This document shows positions 1-5,473 of a DNA stretch of 7,731 bases, piece after piece. Origin of the DNA: an uncultured Pedobacter sp. (GTDB lineage Bacteria; Bacteroidota; Bacteroidia; Sphingobacteriales; Sphingobacteriaceae). The notes under the pieces are model-generated. The model had not been told where the DNA came from. It made no database searches and worked only from the letters and a program-made list of their open reading frames with translations. The stretch is from the NCBI GenBank assembly GCA_946478755.1, contig CAMLDJ010000264.1, positions 1 to 7,731 of the forward strand, given 5' to 3'. Made by a program: the position numbers and the translations under genes. How positions within the stretch are numbered: the first letter of the stretch is position 1; each line of letters opens with the position of its first letter.

Positions 1-4
1 AAAG

Positions 5-77
<73 letters not shown>

Positions 78-182
78 TTATATTACTCATTGCTCGCAAA
101 CAAGCAATGTTTTCTATAATATTAATCTTTCACAGAACATCCCTCTTTCTTACCAGGCCAACGCCCTCTCTGAATGGGAATG

Positions 183-213
183 CAAATCTACAAGAATTTC
201 CATACGAAGCAAA
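183..213 (-). promoter_or_regulatory. Bacteroidota-type promoter for the tRNA-Thr operon
   Basis: On the minus strand TTTG (210-213) is followed after exactly 19 nt by TAGATTTG (183-190), an exact match to the Bacteroidota -7 element TAnnTTTG with its -33 TTTG partner. Transcription would start near position 176, giving a leader of about 100 nt before tRNA-Thr. The promoter sits immediately downstream of the hpf terminator, so tRNA expression appears uncoupled from xerC-hpf. This is motif matching only. Confidence 0.7.
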
Positions 214-222
214 ATTATTTTC

Positions 223-256
223 AAAAAAAAACTGGCAGAAGTAAATCTGCCAGTTT
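223..256 (-). terminator. Intrinsic terminator of xerC-hpf
   Basis: A perfect 11-bp stem (AAACTGGCAGA at 246-256 on the minus strand, paired with 229-239, 6-nt loop) is followed on the minus strand by an uninterrupted run of nine T (223-231). It lies about 28 bp after the hpf stop codon and fits a classical rho-independent terminator. Confidence 0.88.
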
Positions 257-283
257 CCTATTAAAAAGCCAAAAAATATGTAC

Positions 284-631
284 CTAATAATCAGATACTT
301 CATTCGCACTCAAAAGTGCTTTATGTTCACTCAGCTTAATTCTCGTCTTATCTTTATGTTTAGTGATTTGCTTTCTTAATGATTCTATCGCCAAATCGGT
401 AGCCTCTTCGAAGGATTTACACTGCTCTTTTGCAAACATGGTACCACCTGGTACAATAAGTTTAACTTCACTGATCTTATTCGCCTCATCATCTACATTT
501 TCCAATTTTAAATAAACTTCACCACTAATGATCTGATCAAAAAACTGATCCAACTTATCAACTTTCTTTTGAATAAAATCCAACAACTTCTGGTCTGCAC
601 TGAAATGGATCGATTGAACTGTAATTTTCAT
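284..631 (-). CDS. hpf: Ribosome hibernation promoting factor (HPF/RaiA family, short form)
   Basis: The 115-residue protein matches the HPF/RaiA (YfiA) family. It opens with MKITVQSIHF, has the charged helix LLDFIQKKVDKLDQFF (about residues 16-31), a middle beta-sheet segment with VYLKLENV and VKLIVPGG, and a second basic helix (about 74-95, SFEEATDLAIESLRKQITKH). This family binds the 30S subunit near the decoding centre and silences ribosomes in stationary phase. At 115 residues it is the short form, lacking the C-terminal dimerisation domain of long HPF. Its ATG lies 13 bp after the xerC stop, so it is probably cotranscribed with xerC. It is preceded by a strong AGGAGG Shine-Dalgarno sequence, unusual in this phylum, which supports the chosen start. 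A terminator follows. The family call is secure; binding behaviour is inferred from the family. Confidence 0.93.
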   Translation of the reverse strand: MKITVQSIHFSADQKLLDFIQKKVDKLDQFFDQIISGEVYLKLENVDDEANKISEVKLIVPGGTMFAKEQCKSFEEATDLAIESLRKQITKHKDKTRIKLSEHKALLSANEVSDY

Positions 632-635
632 GTTT

Positions 636-641
636 CCTCCT
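636..641 (-). promoter_or_regulatory. Strong Shine-Dalgarno of hpf
   Basis: AGGAGG on the minus strand, four bases (AAAC) before the hpf ATG at 629-631 and within the 13-bp xerC-hpf gap. Apart from rpsU, the other genes in this window show no comparable SD. It fixes the hpf start and suggests that hpf translation depends on an accessible anti-SD. Confidence 0.8.
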
Positions 642-644
642 TTT

Positions 645-1529
645 TTACGCCTTTGGATGGGCCTGTTTATATATTGTTTTTAATCTCTCTACCGAATTAT
701 GCGTATAAACCTGCGTAGCAGCCAAACTTGCATGTCCTAATAATTCCTTTATTGCATTTAAATCCGCCCCTCTGTTCAGCAAACTGGTCGCATAAGAGTG
801 GCGCAACACGTGCGGGCTTCTTTTATCCTGTGTCGAGATGTATGTCAAATAACGCCTCACTATCCTGCGAATGAGCTGAGGATATGCGGGACTTCCTTTA
901 TCTGTAACGATTAAGCCTGTTGTTTTGTTATCAAATTTTTGTAATGTTTTAAGCGCGACATATTCTTTTAACTGTTGTCCGAGTGTCTTACCGATTGGAA
1001 TCACCCTTTCCTTATTCCTTTTGCCTATTACCCGGATCGTTGAATCATAAAAATTGATATCTGTTTCCTTCAGCGACAGCAATTCAGCCAACCGCATCCC
1101 CGTACCAAATAAAGTTTCAACAATCAGCCGGTCCCGCACCGAAGAAAAGCTGTCATCAAAGAAATCCGGGGAATCAAGTAAAAGATCCAATTTGACTTCA
1201 TCAATAAATACAGGAAGTTTTTTAGGCACCTTAGGTGCCTTAACCAATGACATCGGGTTTGAAGTTATTGTATTTTCACGAAGCAGGAATTTATAAAAGC
1301 TGCGTAGTGTGGATAATTTCCGACCCACAGAATTCGCAGAGATCTTATCATCCATTAAAAACACCATAAAATCCCTTACGTGGATATACTTCACTTCAGT
1401 TAAAGGCAACTCGAATGTTTTCAGCATAAAATCGCCAAACTGGAGCAGATCTGTTTTGTAAGACTGAATGGTGTGTGAAGAGTATCTCTTCTCGTGCTGC
1501 AGGTAGACTAAAAATTGATCAACAGTCAT
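645..1529 (-). CDS. xerC: Tyrosine recombinase XerC
   Basis: The 294-residue length is typical for XerC/XerD chromosome dimer resolvases. The N-terminal SAM-like DNA-binding domain covers about residues 1-90 (MTVDQFLVYLQHEKRYSSHTI). The catalytic domain follows with all expected residues visible: R146 in GTGMRLAE, K170 in IGKRNKERVIP, H240 and R243 in SPHVLRHSYATSLL, H266 in ELLGHASLA and nucleophile Y275 in QVYTH. XerC works with XerD at the dif site near the replication terminus to resolve chromosome dimers. The position between rpsU and hpf is the usual one for this gene in Bacteroidota and argues against a phage or transposon integrase. The start has no SD. Whether it is strictly XerC rather than XerD cannot be settled from sequence alone, but synteny favours XerC. 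Confidence 0.92.
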   Translation of the reverse strand: MTVDQFLVYLQHEKRYSSHTIQSYKTDLLQFGDFMLKTFELPLTEVKYIHVRDFMVFLMDDKISANSVGRKLSTLRSFYKFLLRENTITSNPMSLVKAPKVPKKLPVFIDEVKLDLLLDSPDFFDDSFSSVRDRLIVETLFGTGMRLAELLSLKETDINFYDSTIRVIGKRNKERVIPIGKTLGQQLKEYVALKTLQKFDNKTTGLIVTDKGSPAYPQLIRRIVRRYLTYISTQDKRSPHVLRHSYATSLLNRGADLNAIKELLGHASLAATQVYTHNSVERLKTIYKQAHPKA

Positions 1530-1597
1530 AGAAACTATTTGTATTGCTCGTCAAGTGAAGATACAAAACATTCCGGTAACAAACAGATTTTTTAAAC

Positions 1598-1632
1598 AAA
1601 AAAAAGCGCCGCCGGGTATCCGGTGGCGCTTT
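1598..1632 (-). terminator. Intrinsic terminator of rpsU
   Basis: A GC-rich hairpin with arms 1603-1615 and 1620-1632 and a 4-nt loop. On the minus strand it has 12 pairs and one internal C-A mismatch (positions 1611/1624), followed by a run of eight T (1598-1605). It lies 23 bp after the rpsU stop. It implies that rpsU is largely monocistronic, with xerC transcribed by read-through or by a promoter that I could not identify. Confidence 0.85.
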
Positions 1633-1655
1633 AGTATGATAATAAACTTTCAGGA

Positions 1656-1850
1656 CTATATTGTTCCTTCAAGCTGCATATTTTGCTTATAAATAGCGTG
1701 TTTAACAAGTGTACGACGAGCTACAGATTTTTTCTCATAAGCTTGGCGGCTACGTAATTCTCTCAACACTCCTGTTTTTTCAAATTTCTTTTTGAAACGT
1801 TTTAACGCCTTATCTAATGATTCGCCGTCTTTAATATTGATAATGATCAT
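1656..1850 (-). CDS. rpsU: 30S ribosomal protein bS21
   Basis: The 64-residue, strongly basic protein matches bS21: MIIINIKDGESLDKALKRFKKKFEKTGVL, then RSRQAYEKKSVARR. It sits on the 30S platform near the 3' end of 16S rRNA. In Bacteroidota, bS21 together with bS6 and bS18 is known to help sequester the anti-Shine-Dalgarno sequence, which explains why most mRNAs there lack an SD. This gene has a strong SD of its own (1861-1868), a near-canonical promoter and a terminator, so it forms a self-contained unit. The arrangement fits autoregulation, with ribosomes short of bS21 exposing their anti-SD and preferentially translating rpsU mRNA. The regulation is inferred; the identity is secure. Confidence 0.96.
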   Translation of the reverse strand: MIIINIKDGESLDKALKRFKKKFEKTGVLRELRSRQAYEKKSVARRTLVKHAIYKQNMQLEGTI

Positions 1851-1860
1851 AACGTAAAAT

Positions 1861-1868
1861 ACCTCCTC
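1861..1868 (-). promoter_or_regulatory. Extended Shine-Dalgarno of rpsU
   Basis: GAGGAGGT on the minus strand, with 10 bases between it and the rpsU ATG. The AGGAGGT part is fully complementary to the anti-SD of 16S rRNA. It is the strongest SD in the window, and the spacer is somewhat longer than usual. It is a plausible site of bS21-dependent autoregulation. Confidence 0.8.
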
Positions 1869-1886
1869 TCGTTGTTTTTAGGACTG

Positions 1887-1894
1887 CAAAGATA
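1887..1894 (-). promoter_or_regulatory. Probable -7 element of the rpsU promoter
   Basis: TATCTTTG on the minus strand is an exact TAnnTTTG match, about 36 bp upstream of the rpsU ATG. It would give a short leader of about 30 nt that contains the SD. No good -33 TTG lies at the usual 19-21 nt spacing; a TTG (1909-1911) occurs only 14 nt away. The promoter is therefore likely but not certain. Confidence 0.5.
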
Positions 1895-2007
1895 AGTCTT
1901 TCATCCGACAATCAGAAAAATATATTGAAATATAATATTGATCAGGCGCATAAATTGTTCTTTATCAACACCTCATCATCCCAAAGCAACGACGTTTAGG
2001 CTCGATT

Positions 2008-3180
2008 TTATCCTCTCAACACTTCCCTTGCAATTACTATTTTTTGTATTTCAGAAGTTCCCTCTCCTATGGTACATAACTTACTGTCGCGGTAAAACTT
2101 CTCAACCGGAAAATCTTTGGTATAACCATAGCCTCCAAATATCTGCACGGCTTCGGTGGCACACCTGACAGCAACTTCAGATGCAAAGTACTTCGCCATC
2201 GCAGACTCTTTAGTCATAGCTAATCCGCGGTTCTTTAAGTCTGCTGCCTGTCTGATCAGCAATTCTGCAGCTTCAATCTCTGTGGCCATATCTGCCAGCT
2301 TGAAGCTTATACCCTGAAAACTCGCGATAGGTTGTCCAAACTGATGGCGTTCCTTTGCATAAGCGACTGCCGCTTCGAAAGCCCCTTTGGCAATGCCCAG
2401 CGACAAAGCCGCAATAGAAATCCGTCCGCCATCCAGCACTTTCATCGCCTGTTTAAAACCTTCTCCTACATTTCCCAACAGATTGGCTGCCGGAACACGG
2501 CAATTGTCAAATATCATCTCTGTCGTTTCCGAGGCCCGCATGCCTAACTTATTCTCCTTTTTGCCTGCCGAAAAGCCTGGCGTTCCGCGTTCTACAACAA
2601 TAGCAGAAATACCGTTAGCATCTCCTTTATCTCCTGTACGCACCATAACAACCGCAACATCACCGCTCTTGCCATGTGTAATCCAGTTCTTAGCGCCATT
2701 AATGATATATTCATCTCCATCCAAAGTAGCGGTTGTCATCATCCTTAATGCATCCGATCCCGTATTGGCTTCTGTTAAGCCCCATGCCCCAATCCATTGT
2801 GCAGAGGCGAGTTTAGGGAGCCATTTCTGCTTTTGCGCTTCATTTCCAAAAGCTAATATATGTCCTGTACACAAGGAATTGTGTGCAGCAACAGATAAAC
2901 CTATAGACCCGCAAACTTTTGCTACCTCCACAATTACATCCACATATTCCTGATAGCCAAAACCAGCGCCCCCGTAAGCCTCTGGCACCAAAACACCCAT
3001 CAAGCCAAGTTCACCGAATTGCTTAAAAATTTCCAGGGGGAAGTATTGTGCCTCATCCCAGTCCATCAATTTCGGTTTGATATTTTTCTGGGCAAAATCC
3101 CTTACCATGCTTTTGATCATCTCCTGATTTTCTGAGATACTAAAATTGTATCCCACAGAGTTATCCATCATTTCTAACAT
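2008..3180 (-). CDS. Acyl-CoA dehydrogenase (short/medium-chain type)
   Basis: The 390-residue FAD enzyme belongs to the acyl-CoA dehydrogenase family, which introduces an alpha-beta double bond into acyl-CoA and passes electrons to ETF. Both family signatures are visible: WGLTEANTGSD (residues 133-143) and QIFGGYGYTKDFPVEKFYRD (346-365). The catalytic base is E373 in IGEGTSEIQ, the short/medium-chain position. FAD/CoA-binding elements include NGAKNWITHG (161-170) and RISIAALSLGIAKGAFEAA (253-271). Substrate chain length or branching cannot be read from the sequence; fatty acid or branched-chain amino acid degradation are both possible. No SD is seen; M1, M4 and M5 are all plausible starts. 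A near-palindrome lies 6 bp upstream of M1. The neighbours give no pathway clue, and it appears to be a single-gene unit. Confidence 0.93.
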   Translation of the reverse strand: MLEMMDNSVGYNFSISENQEMIKSMVRDFAQKNIKPKLMDWDEAQYFPLEIFKQFGELGLMGVLVPEAYGGAGFGYQEYVDVIVEVAKVCGSIGLSVAAHNSLCTGHILAFGNEAQKQKWLPKLASAQWIGAWGLTEANTGSDALRMMTTATLDGDEYIINGAKNWITHGKSGDVAVVMVRTGDKGDANGISAIVVERGTPGFSAGKKENKLGMRASETTEMIFDNCRVPAANLLGNVGEGFKQAMKVLDGGRISIAALSLGIAKGAFEAAVAYAKERHQFGQPIASFQGISFKLADMATEIEAAELLIRQAADLKNRGLAMTKESAMAKYFASEVAVRCATEAVQIFGGYGYTKDFPVEKFYRDSKLCTIGEGTSEIQKIVIAREVLRG

Positions 3181-3185
3181 ATTTT

Positions 3186-3205
3186 ATTGCTTGAATTTAA
3201 GCAAT
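3186..3205. promoter_or_regulatory. 20-bp near-palindrome upstream of the acyl-CoA dehydrogenase
   Basis: Arms ATTGCTT (3186-3192) and AAGCAAT (3199-3205) surround a central AATT. Eighteen of 20 positions are symmetric. It begins 6 bp upstream of the dehydrogenase ATG, so it overlaps the 5' leader or promoter. Its size and symmetry fit an operator for a dimeric regulator such as a TetR-family protein. It could also act as an mRNA hairpin that hinders translation initiation. No regulator gene is in the window. Confidence 0.4.
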
Positions 3206-3317
3206 GATAAACAAATAAAAGTATAGCATCACCACTTAAAAACGTACTAAAAGAAAGAACGAAATGGTATTTAGTTCATTAACCCTACCCTATCATTTTA
3301 GGCAAAATAAATCCATA

Positions 3318-3347
3318 TGAAAAACCCCGGTTTTTTTTTAAAAAAAA
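3318..3347. terminator. Possible weak terminator hairpin after apt
   Basis: A short hairpin, AAAAAC/GTTTTT around CCCG, is followed on the plus strand by a longer T run (3331-3339) and then eight A. It lies about 40 bp downstream of the apt stop. On the minus strand, where apt needs it, the T run is only five long and is part of the stem, so termination of apt here is uncertain. No plus-strand gene precedes it. Confidence 0.3.
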
Positions 3348-3384
3348 CATAGCGTCCGGAACGGTAAAGTAAAAAACGATGGGT

Positions 3385-3912
3385 TCAATAGGATGCCAGT
3401 GCGAACACCTTTTTGGAATAAGGGCCAATTCTTTCCCTTCCACTCAAAAAATCTAATGCTATAATAAATGAATATCCTGCAATTTCTGCTCCCAGTTGCC
3501 TCATTAGTTTTGAGGCTGCCACAACGGTACCACCTGTAGCCAGCAAGTCATCATGTATCAAAACCTTTTGCCCCGCAATGAGCGCATCCTCATGCACTTC
3601 TATTGTTGCCGAACCGTATTCCAACTCGTAAGATTGCTGCACAGTTTTGTATGGCAATTTGCCGAGCTTTCTGATGGGCACAAAGGGCACACCCAAGAGC
3701 TGTGCCAGCGAGGGGCCAAATAAAAACCCCCTGCTTTCTATACCTGCCACTACATCAACATCAATTCCCTTTAGCTGTTCAGCCAAGGCCCTGATGATAT
3801 CCCTGCATAAAGTTGGGTCTTTTAAGATCGGGGTTATGTCTTTAAACACGATTCCAGGTTTCGGAAAATCATTTACATCACGTACGGTTAATTTTATTTT
3901 TGATTCGATCAT
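3385..3912 (-). CDS. apt: Adenine phosphoribosyltransferase
   Basis: The 175-residue protein converts adenine and PRPP to AMP and pyrophosphate in cytoplasmic purine salvage. The APRT signature is clear: DFPKPGIVFKDITPIL (15-30), GIESRGFLFG (57-66), the RKLGKLPY flexible loop (81-88), SYELEYG (94-100), and the PRPP-binding motif VLIHDDLLATGGT (117-129) with D121-D122. Length is normal for the family. The ATG begins 2 bp after the stop of the upstream helix-hairpin-helix gene, with no SD, so translation is probably coupled to that gene in a two-gene operon. Identity is secure. Confidence 0.96.
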   Translation of the reverse strand: MIESKIKLTVRDVNDFPKPGIVFKDITPILKDPTLCRDIIRALAEQLKGIDVDVVAGIESRGFLFGPSLAQLLGVPFVPIRKLGKLPYKTVQQSYELEYGSATIEVHEDALIAGQKVLIHDDLLATGGTVVAASKLMRQLGAEIAGYSFIIALDFLSGRERIGPYSKKVFALASY

Positions 3913-3914
3913 GG

Positions 3915-4823
3915 TTAAAATTCAAGATAAGCCGCCAAACGGTCAATCGTTTCCTGGTTTAAAATAGCTACTTTATTTAAGTCTGCAATATTACTATAAT
4001 TTCCATGCTGTTTCCTATATTGTATTAATGCGTTAACCTGTTTGTAGCGGAGGTAAGGGTTGTTTTTAAAATCTTCCACGCCGGCCGTGTTGATATTTAT
4101 CTTTTTTAATCTGGATGCATCAACCTGTACCTGCTCTTTAATTTCCTTATACTTTACAGAATCCAGGCCAAAAACTTCCATCAATTGCTCTTTTCTATAA
4201 AACCCGCCGATGCGCTCCCGGTATCTTATAATGCGGTTTGCGAAAGTTGCCCCAATGCCCTTAATTTTAACCAGATCAGTTGTATCAGCAGTGTTAATTT
4301 CCACCATGATCACTACTACTTTCTTATAGGCTGGTTTTGGATATATTCCCGGCTTAAATCGGGTAGTGTCCGTACCCTTATCTACAATACGCACATATGG
4401 AGCCAACCCGGTATACATATTTTCGCTTATGGTATATATTTTTTTCAGGTCTTCAGTTCTTCTAAAGTATCCCCCCATTTTTCGGTACCGCAAAATACCC
4501 CTGGCCTGCCGCGCAGATAAACCCAGCTTCTCCCAGCCTTGTTGGTCAATCGTATTCGGGTCAAAGACAAAGCACTCAGCTGTTTTCTTTCCCGGAGAGC
4601 CGCTTACCCTTTTATGCACTGCCCTCCCTGAAACTTTTTGCTTCTCTGTCATCGCCAGTTTCATAACGGCTAACTCTTCTGCCGCAGTAACGGGCACTTC
4701 AGTTTTTAATGAACTGTAAGCGTATGGAAAGAACTTAACCAACACGATCAGGACAGTCAACGCCATCAAGCCATTGAACTCATTCCTGCTAAAACTAAAA
4801 TAAGCATTCAGCCATTTCCTCAT
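3915..4823 (-). CDS. Membrane-anchored triple helix-hairpin-helix (ComEA-like) protein
   Basis: The 302-residue protein has one N-terminal hydrophobic segment (about residues 17-36, FNGLMALTVLIVLVKFFPYA) after a short basic start, then a polar linker rich in K/R, then three ComEA-type HhH modules at about 86-145, 173-233 and 241-302. Repeats two and three open with EINTADTTDL and NINTAGVEDF; repeat one has FDPNTIDQQG in the same place. Only the middle module keeps a canonical hairpin, KIKGIGATFANRI (G189-I190-G191). The first (LGLSARQARGI) and third (NPYLRYKQVNAL) are degenerate. Such modules bind DNA without sequence specificity, and ComEA proteins hold incoming DNA in natural transformation. 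The single membrane anchor suggests an envelope-facing role, but no other competence gene is present. The stop lies 2 bp before apt. Family call good, function unproven. Confidence 0.85.
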   Translation of the reverse strand: MRKWLNAYFSFSRNEFNGLMALTVLIVLVKFFPYAYSSLKTEVPVTAAEELAVMKLAMTEKQKVSGRAVHKRVSGSPGKKTAECFVFDPNTIDQQGWEKLGLSARQARGILRYRKMGGYFRRTEDLKKIYTISENMYTGLAPYVRIVDKGTDTTRFKPGIYPKPAYKKVVVIMVEINTADTTDLVKIKGIGATFANRIIRYRERIGGFYRKEQLMEVFGLDSVKYKEIKEQVQVDASRLKKININTAGVEDFKNNPYLRYKQVNALIQYRKQHGNYSNIADLNKVAILNQETIDRLAAYLEF

Positions 4824-5020
4824 TGGCTAATTTAAGCAAGATGTCATTACCAACCACATAATTGTTATAATCAGGTTAACGAGGCATTGATAAGAAACTT
4901 GCCGTCCTCTAATCACTCAAATTTTGTACTGTTTGTTAAGCGCGTGAAAACGATTTAAACTAGCCAGTTTATCCACTGTCAGAACAGATCTAACTGTCTC
5001 TGGCATGGCAGCCCGTGTAA

Positions 5021-5240
5021 TAACCTAAGAGTAAGTTAAGGGTAAGTAAACGATAAGTTGCGGATTGCTTTACCTTTGCGTTAGGGTTGCCCTAGGGTTG
5101 CTTTACCCTATTGGTAAAGCAAGGGTAAAGAAAAGGTAAAGAAAAGGTAAAGAAGGGGTAAAGGAGGGGTAAAGCAACCCTTTACTTATCCTTAACTTAC
5201 CCGCTATTCATCCCTTACTTACTACACCGTGTCCTACACC
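5021..5240. repeat. 11-bp-periodic repeat array (about 20 units)
   Basis: Cut into 11-mers from position 5021, the sequence shows the same phase for about 220 bp. Units at 5021-5064 resemble TAAGTTAAGGG. Units at 5065-5108 resemble TTGCTTTACCC. Six consecutive units at 5109-5174 all end in GGTAAAG (copies starting at 5113, 5124, 5135, 5146, 5157 and 5168). Units from 5175 run as CAACCCTTTAC, TTATCCTTAAC, TCATCCCTTAC and decay by 5240. Stop codons such as TAA recur, so it is not coding on the plus strand. Because forward and reverse blocks alternate, much of it can fold back on itself. It lies between two divergent genes. It could be a lineage-specific extragenic repeat, a protein-binding array or a structured RNA; I cannot assign a known family. 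Confidence 0.85.
5031..5200. repeat. Long inverted repeat framing the 11-bp array
   Basis: The left arm 5031-5050 and right arm 5181-5200 are inverted copies, matching at 19 of 20 positions (the only difference is at 5042/5189), and enclose 130 bp. Two nested inverted pairs use the same motif: TTGCTTTACC at 5065-5074 with GGTAAAGCAA at 5168-5177, and TTGCTTTACC at 5098-5107 with GGTAAAGCAA at 5113-5122 (10-bp stem, 5-nt loop). As RNA or extruded DNA the element could form one long branched hairpin. Confidence 0.75.
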
Positions 5241-5268
5241 GAAAAAACTTGACACATTAGGGGTATTT

Positions 5269-5361
5269 TATTCCTGATTTTGTTGTTTTTCTATTGATTT
5301 ATTCCTGAAACCGTTTGAGTTTGAAAGATGTATTCCTGAAAATGGTTGTTTTCTTTTATTT
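5269..5361 (+). repeat. Three 31-bp direct repeats headed by TATTCCTGA
   Basis: TATTCCTGA occurs at 5269-5277, 5300-5308 and 5331-5339, so the period is exactly 31 bp. After each core comes a T/G-rich stretch; units one and three share TTGTTTT about 14-15 bp after the core start. A weaker copy, TATTTCTGG, is at 5357-5365 but off the period. The array ends about 110 bp before the acyltransferase ATG. Spacing near three helical turns would place the cores on the same DNA face, as for an activator or repressor array. There is no protein evidence. Confidence 0.6.
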
Positions 5362-5435
5362 CTGGATTCGGCGTGGCGATATTGCGAAAACCAGTTAATA
5401 TTTTATCAGGTAAGCAACATTAAGAATATAAGTCT

Positions 5436-5443
5436 TATTTTTG
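5436..5443 (+). promoter_or_regulatory. Candidate -7 element of the acyltransferase promoter
   Basis: TATTTTTG matches TAnnTTTG exactly and would start transcription about 25 nt before the ATG at 5474. No TTG lies at the expected -33 distance, and the surroundings are AT-rich, so a chance match is possible. Confidence 0.35.
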
Positions 5444-5473
5444 AAATTGCTTTATTCATAAAACAAGTTTTAA

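Noticed and set aside
1054..1296. 80-codon plus-strand ORF inside xerC
   Set aside because: Low-complexity, serine-rich translation opposite the conserved catalytic region of XerC; a shadow frame.
645..1529. XerC as a phage or conjugative-element integrase
   Set aside because: Length, motifs and the conserved rpsU-xerC-hpf order point to the chromosomal recombinase; the adjacent tRNA-Thr shows no duplicated 3' end that would mark an attachment site.
1530..1597. A separate xerC promoter
   Set aside because: No TAnnTTTG match is found; ATGTTTTG and TCTGTTTG on the minus strand each lack the TA. xerC may depend on read-through of the rpsU terminator or on a diverged promoter.
2387..2953. 188-codon plus-strand ORF opposite the acyl-CoA dehydrogenase
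   Set aside because: It is antisense to a gene with full family signatures, and its translation shows no domain or sensible composition; a shadow frame.
5249..5254. TTGACA as a sigma-70 -35 box for the acyltransferase
   Set aside because: No suitable -10 lies 16-18 bp downstream, it is about 220 bp from the start codon, and Bacteroidota housekeeping promoters use a different consensus.
5269..5361. CRISPR array reading of the 31-bp repeats
   Set aside because: The conserved core is only 9 bp, the 22-bp intervals share partial similarity, and no cas gene is present. The same holds for the 11-bp array at 5021-5240, which has no spacers at all.
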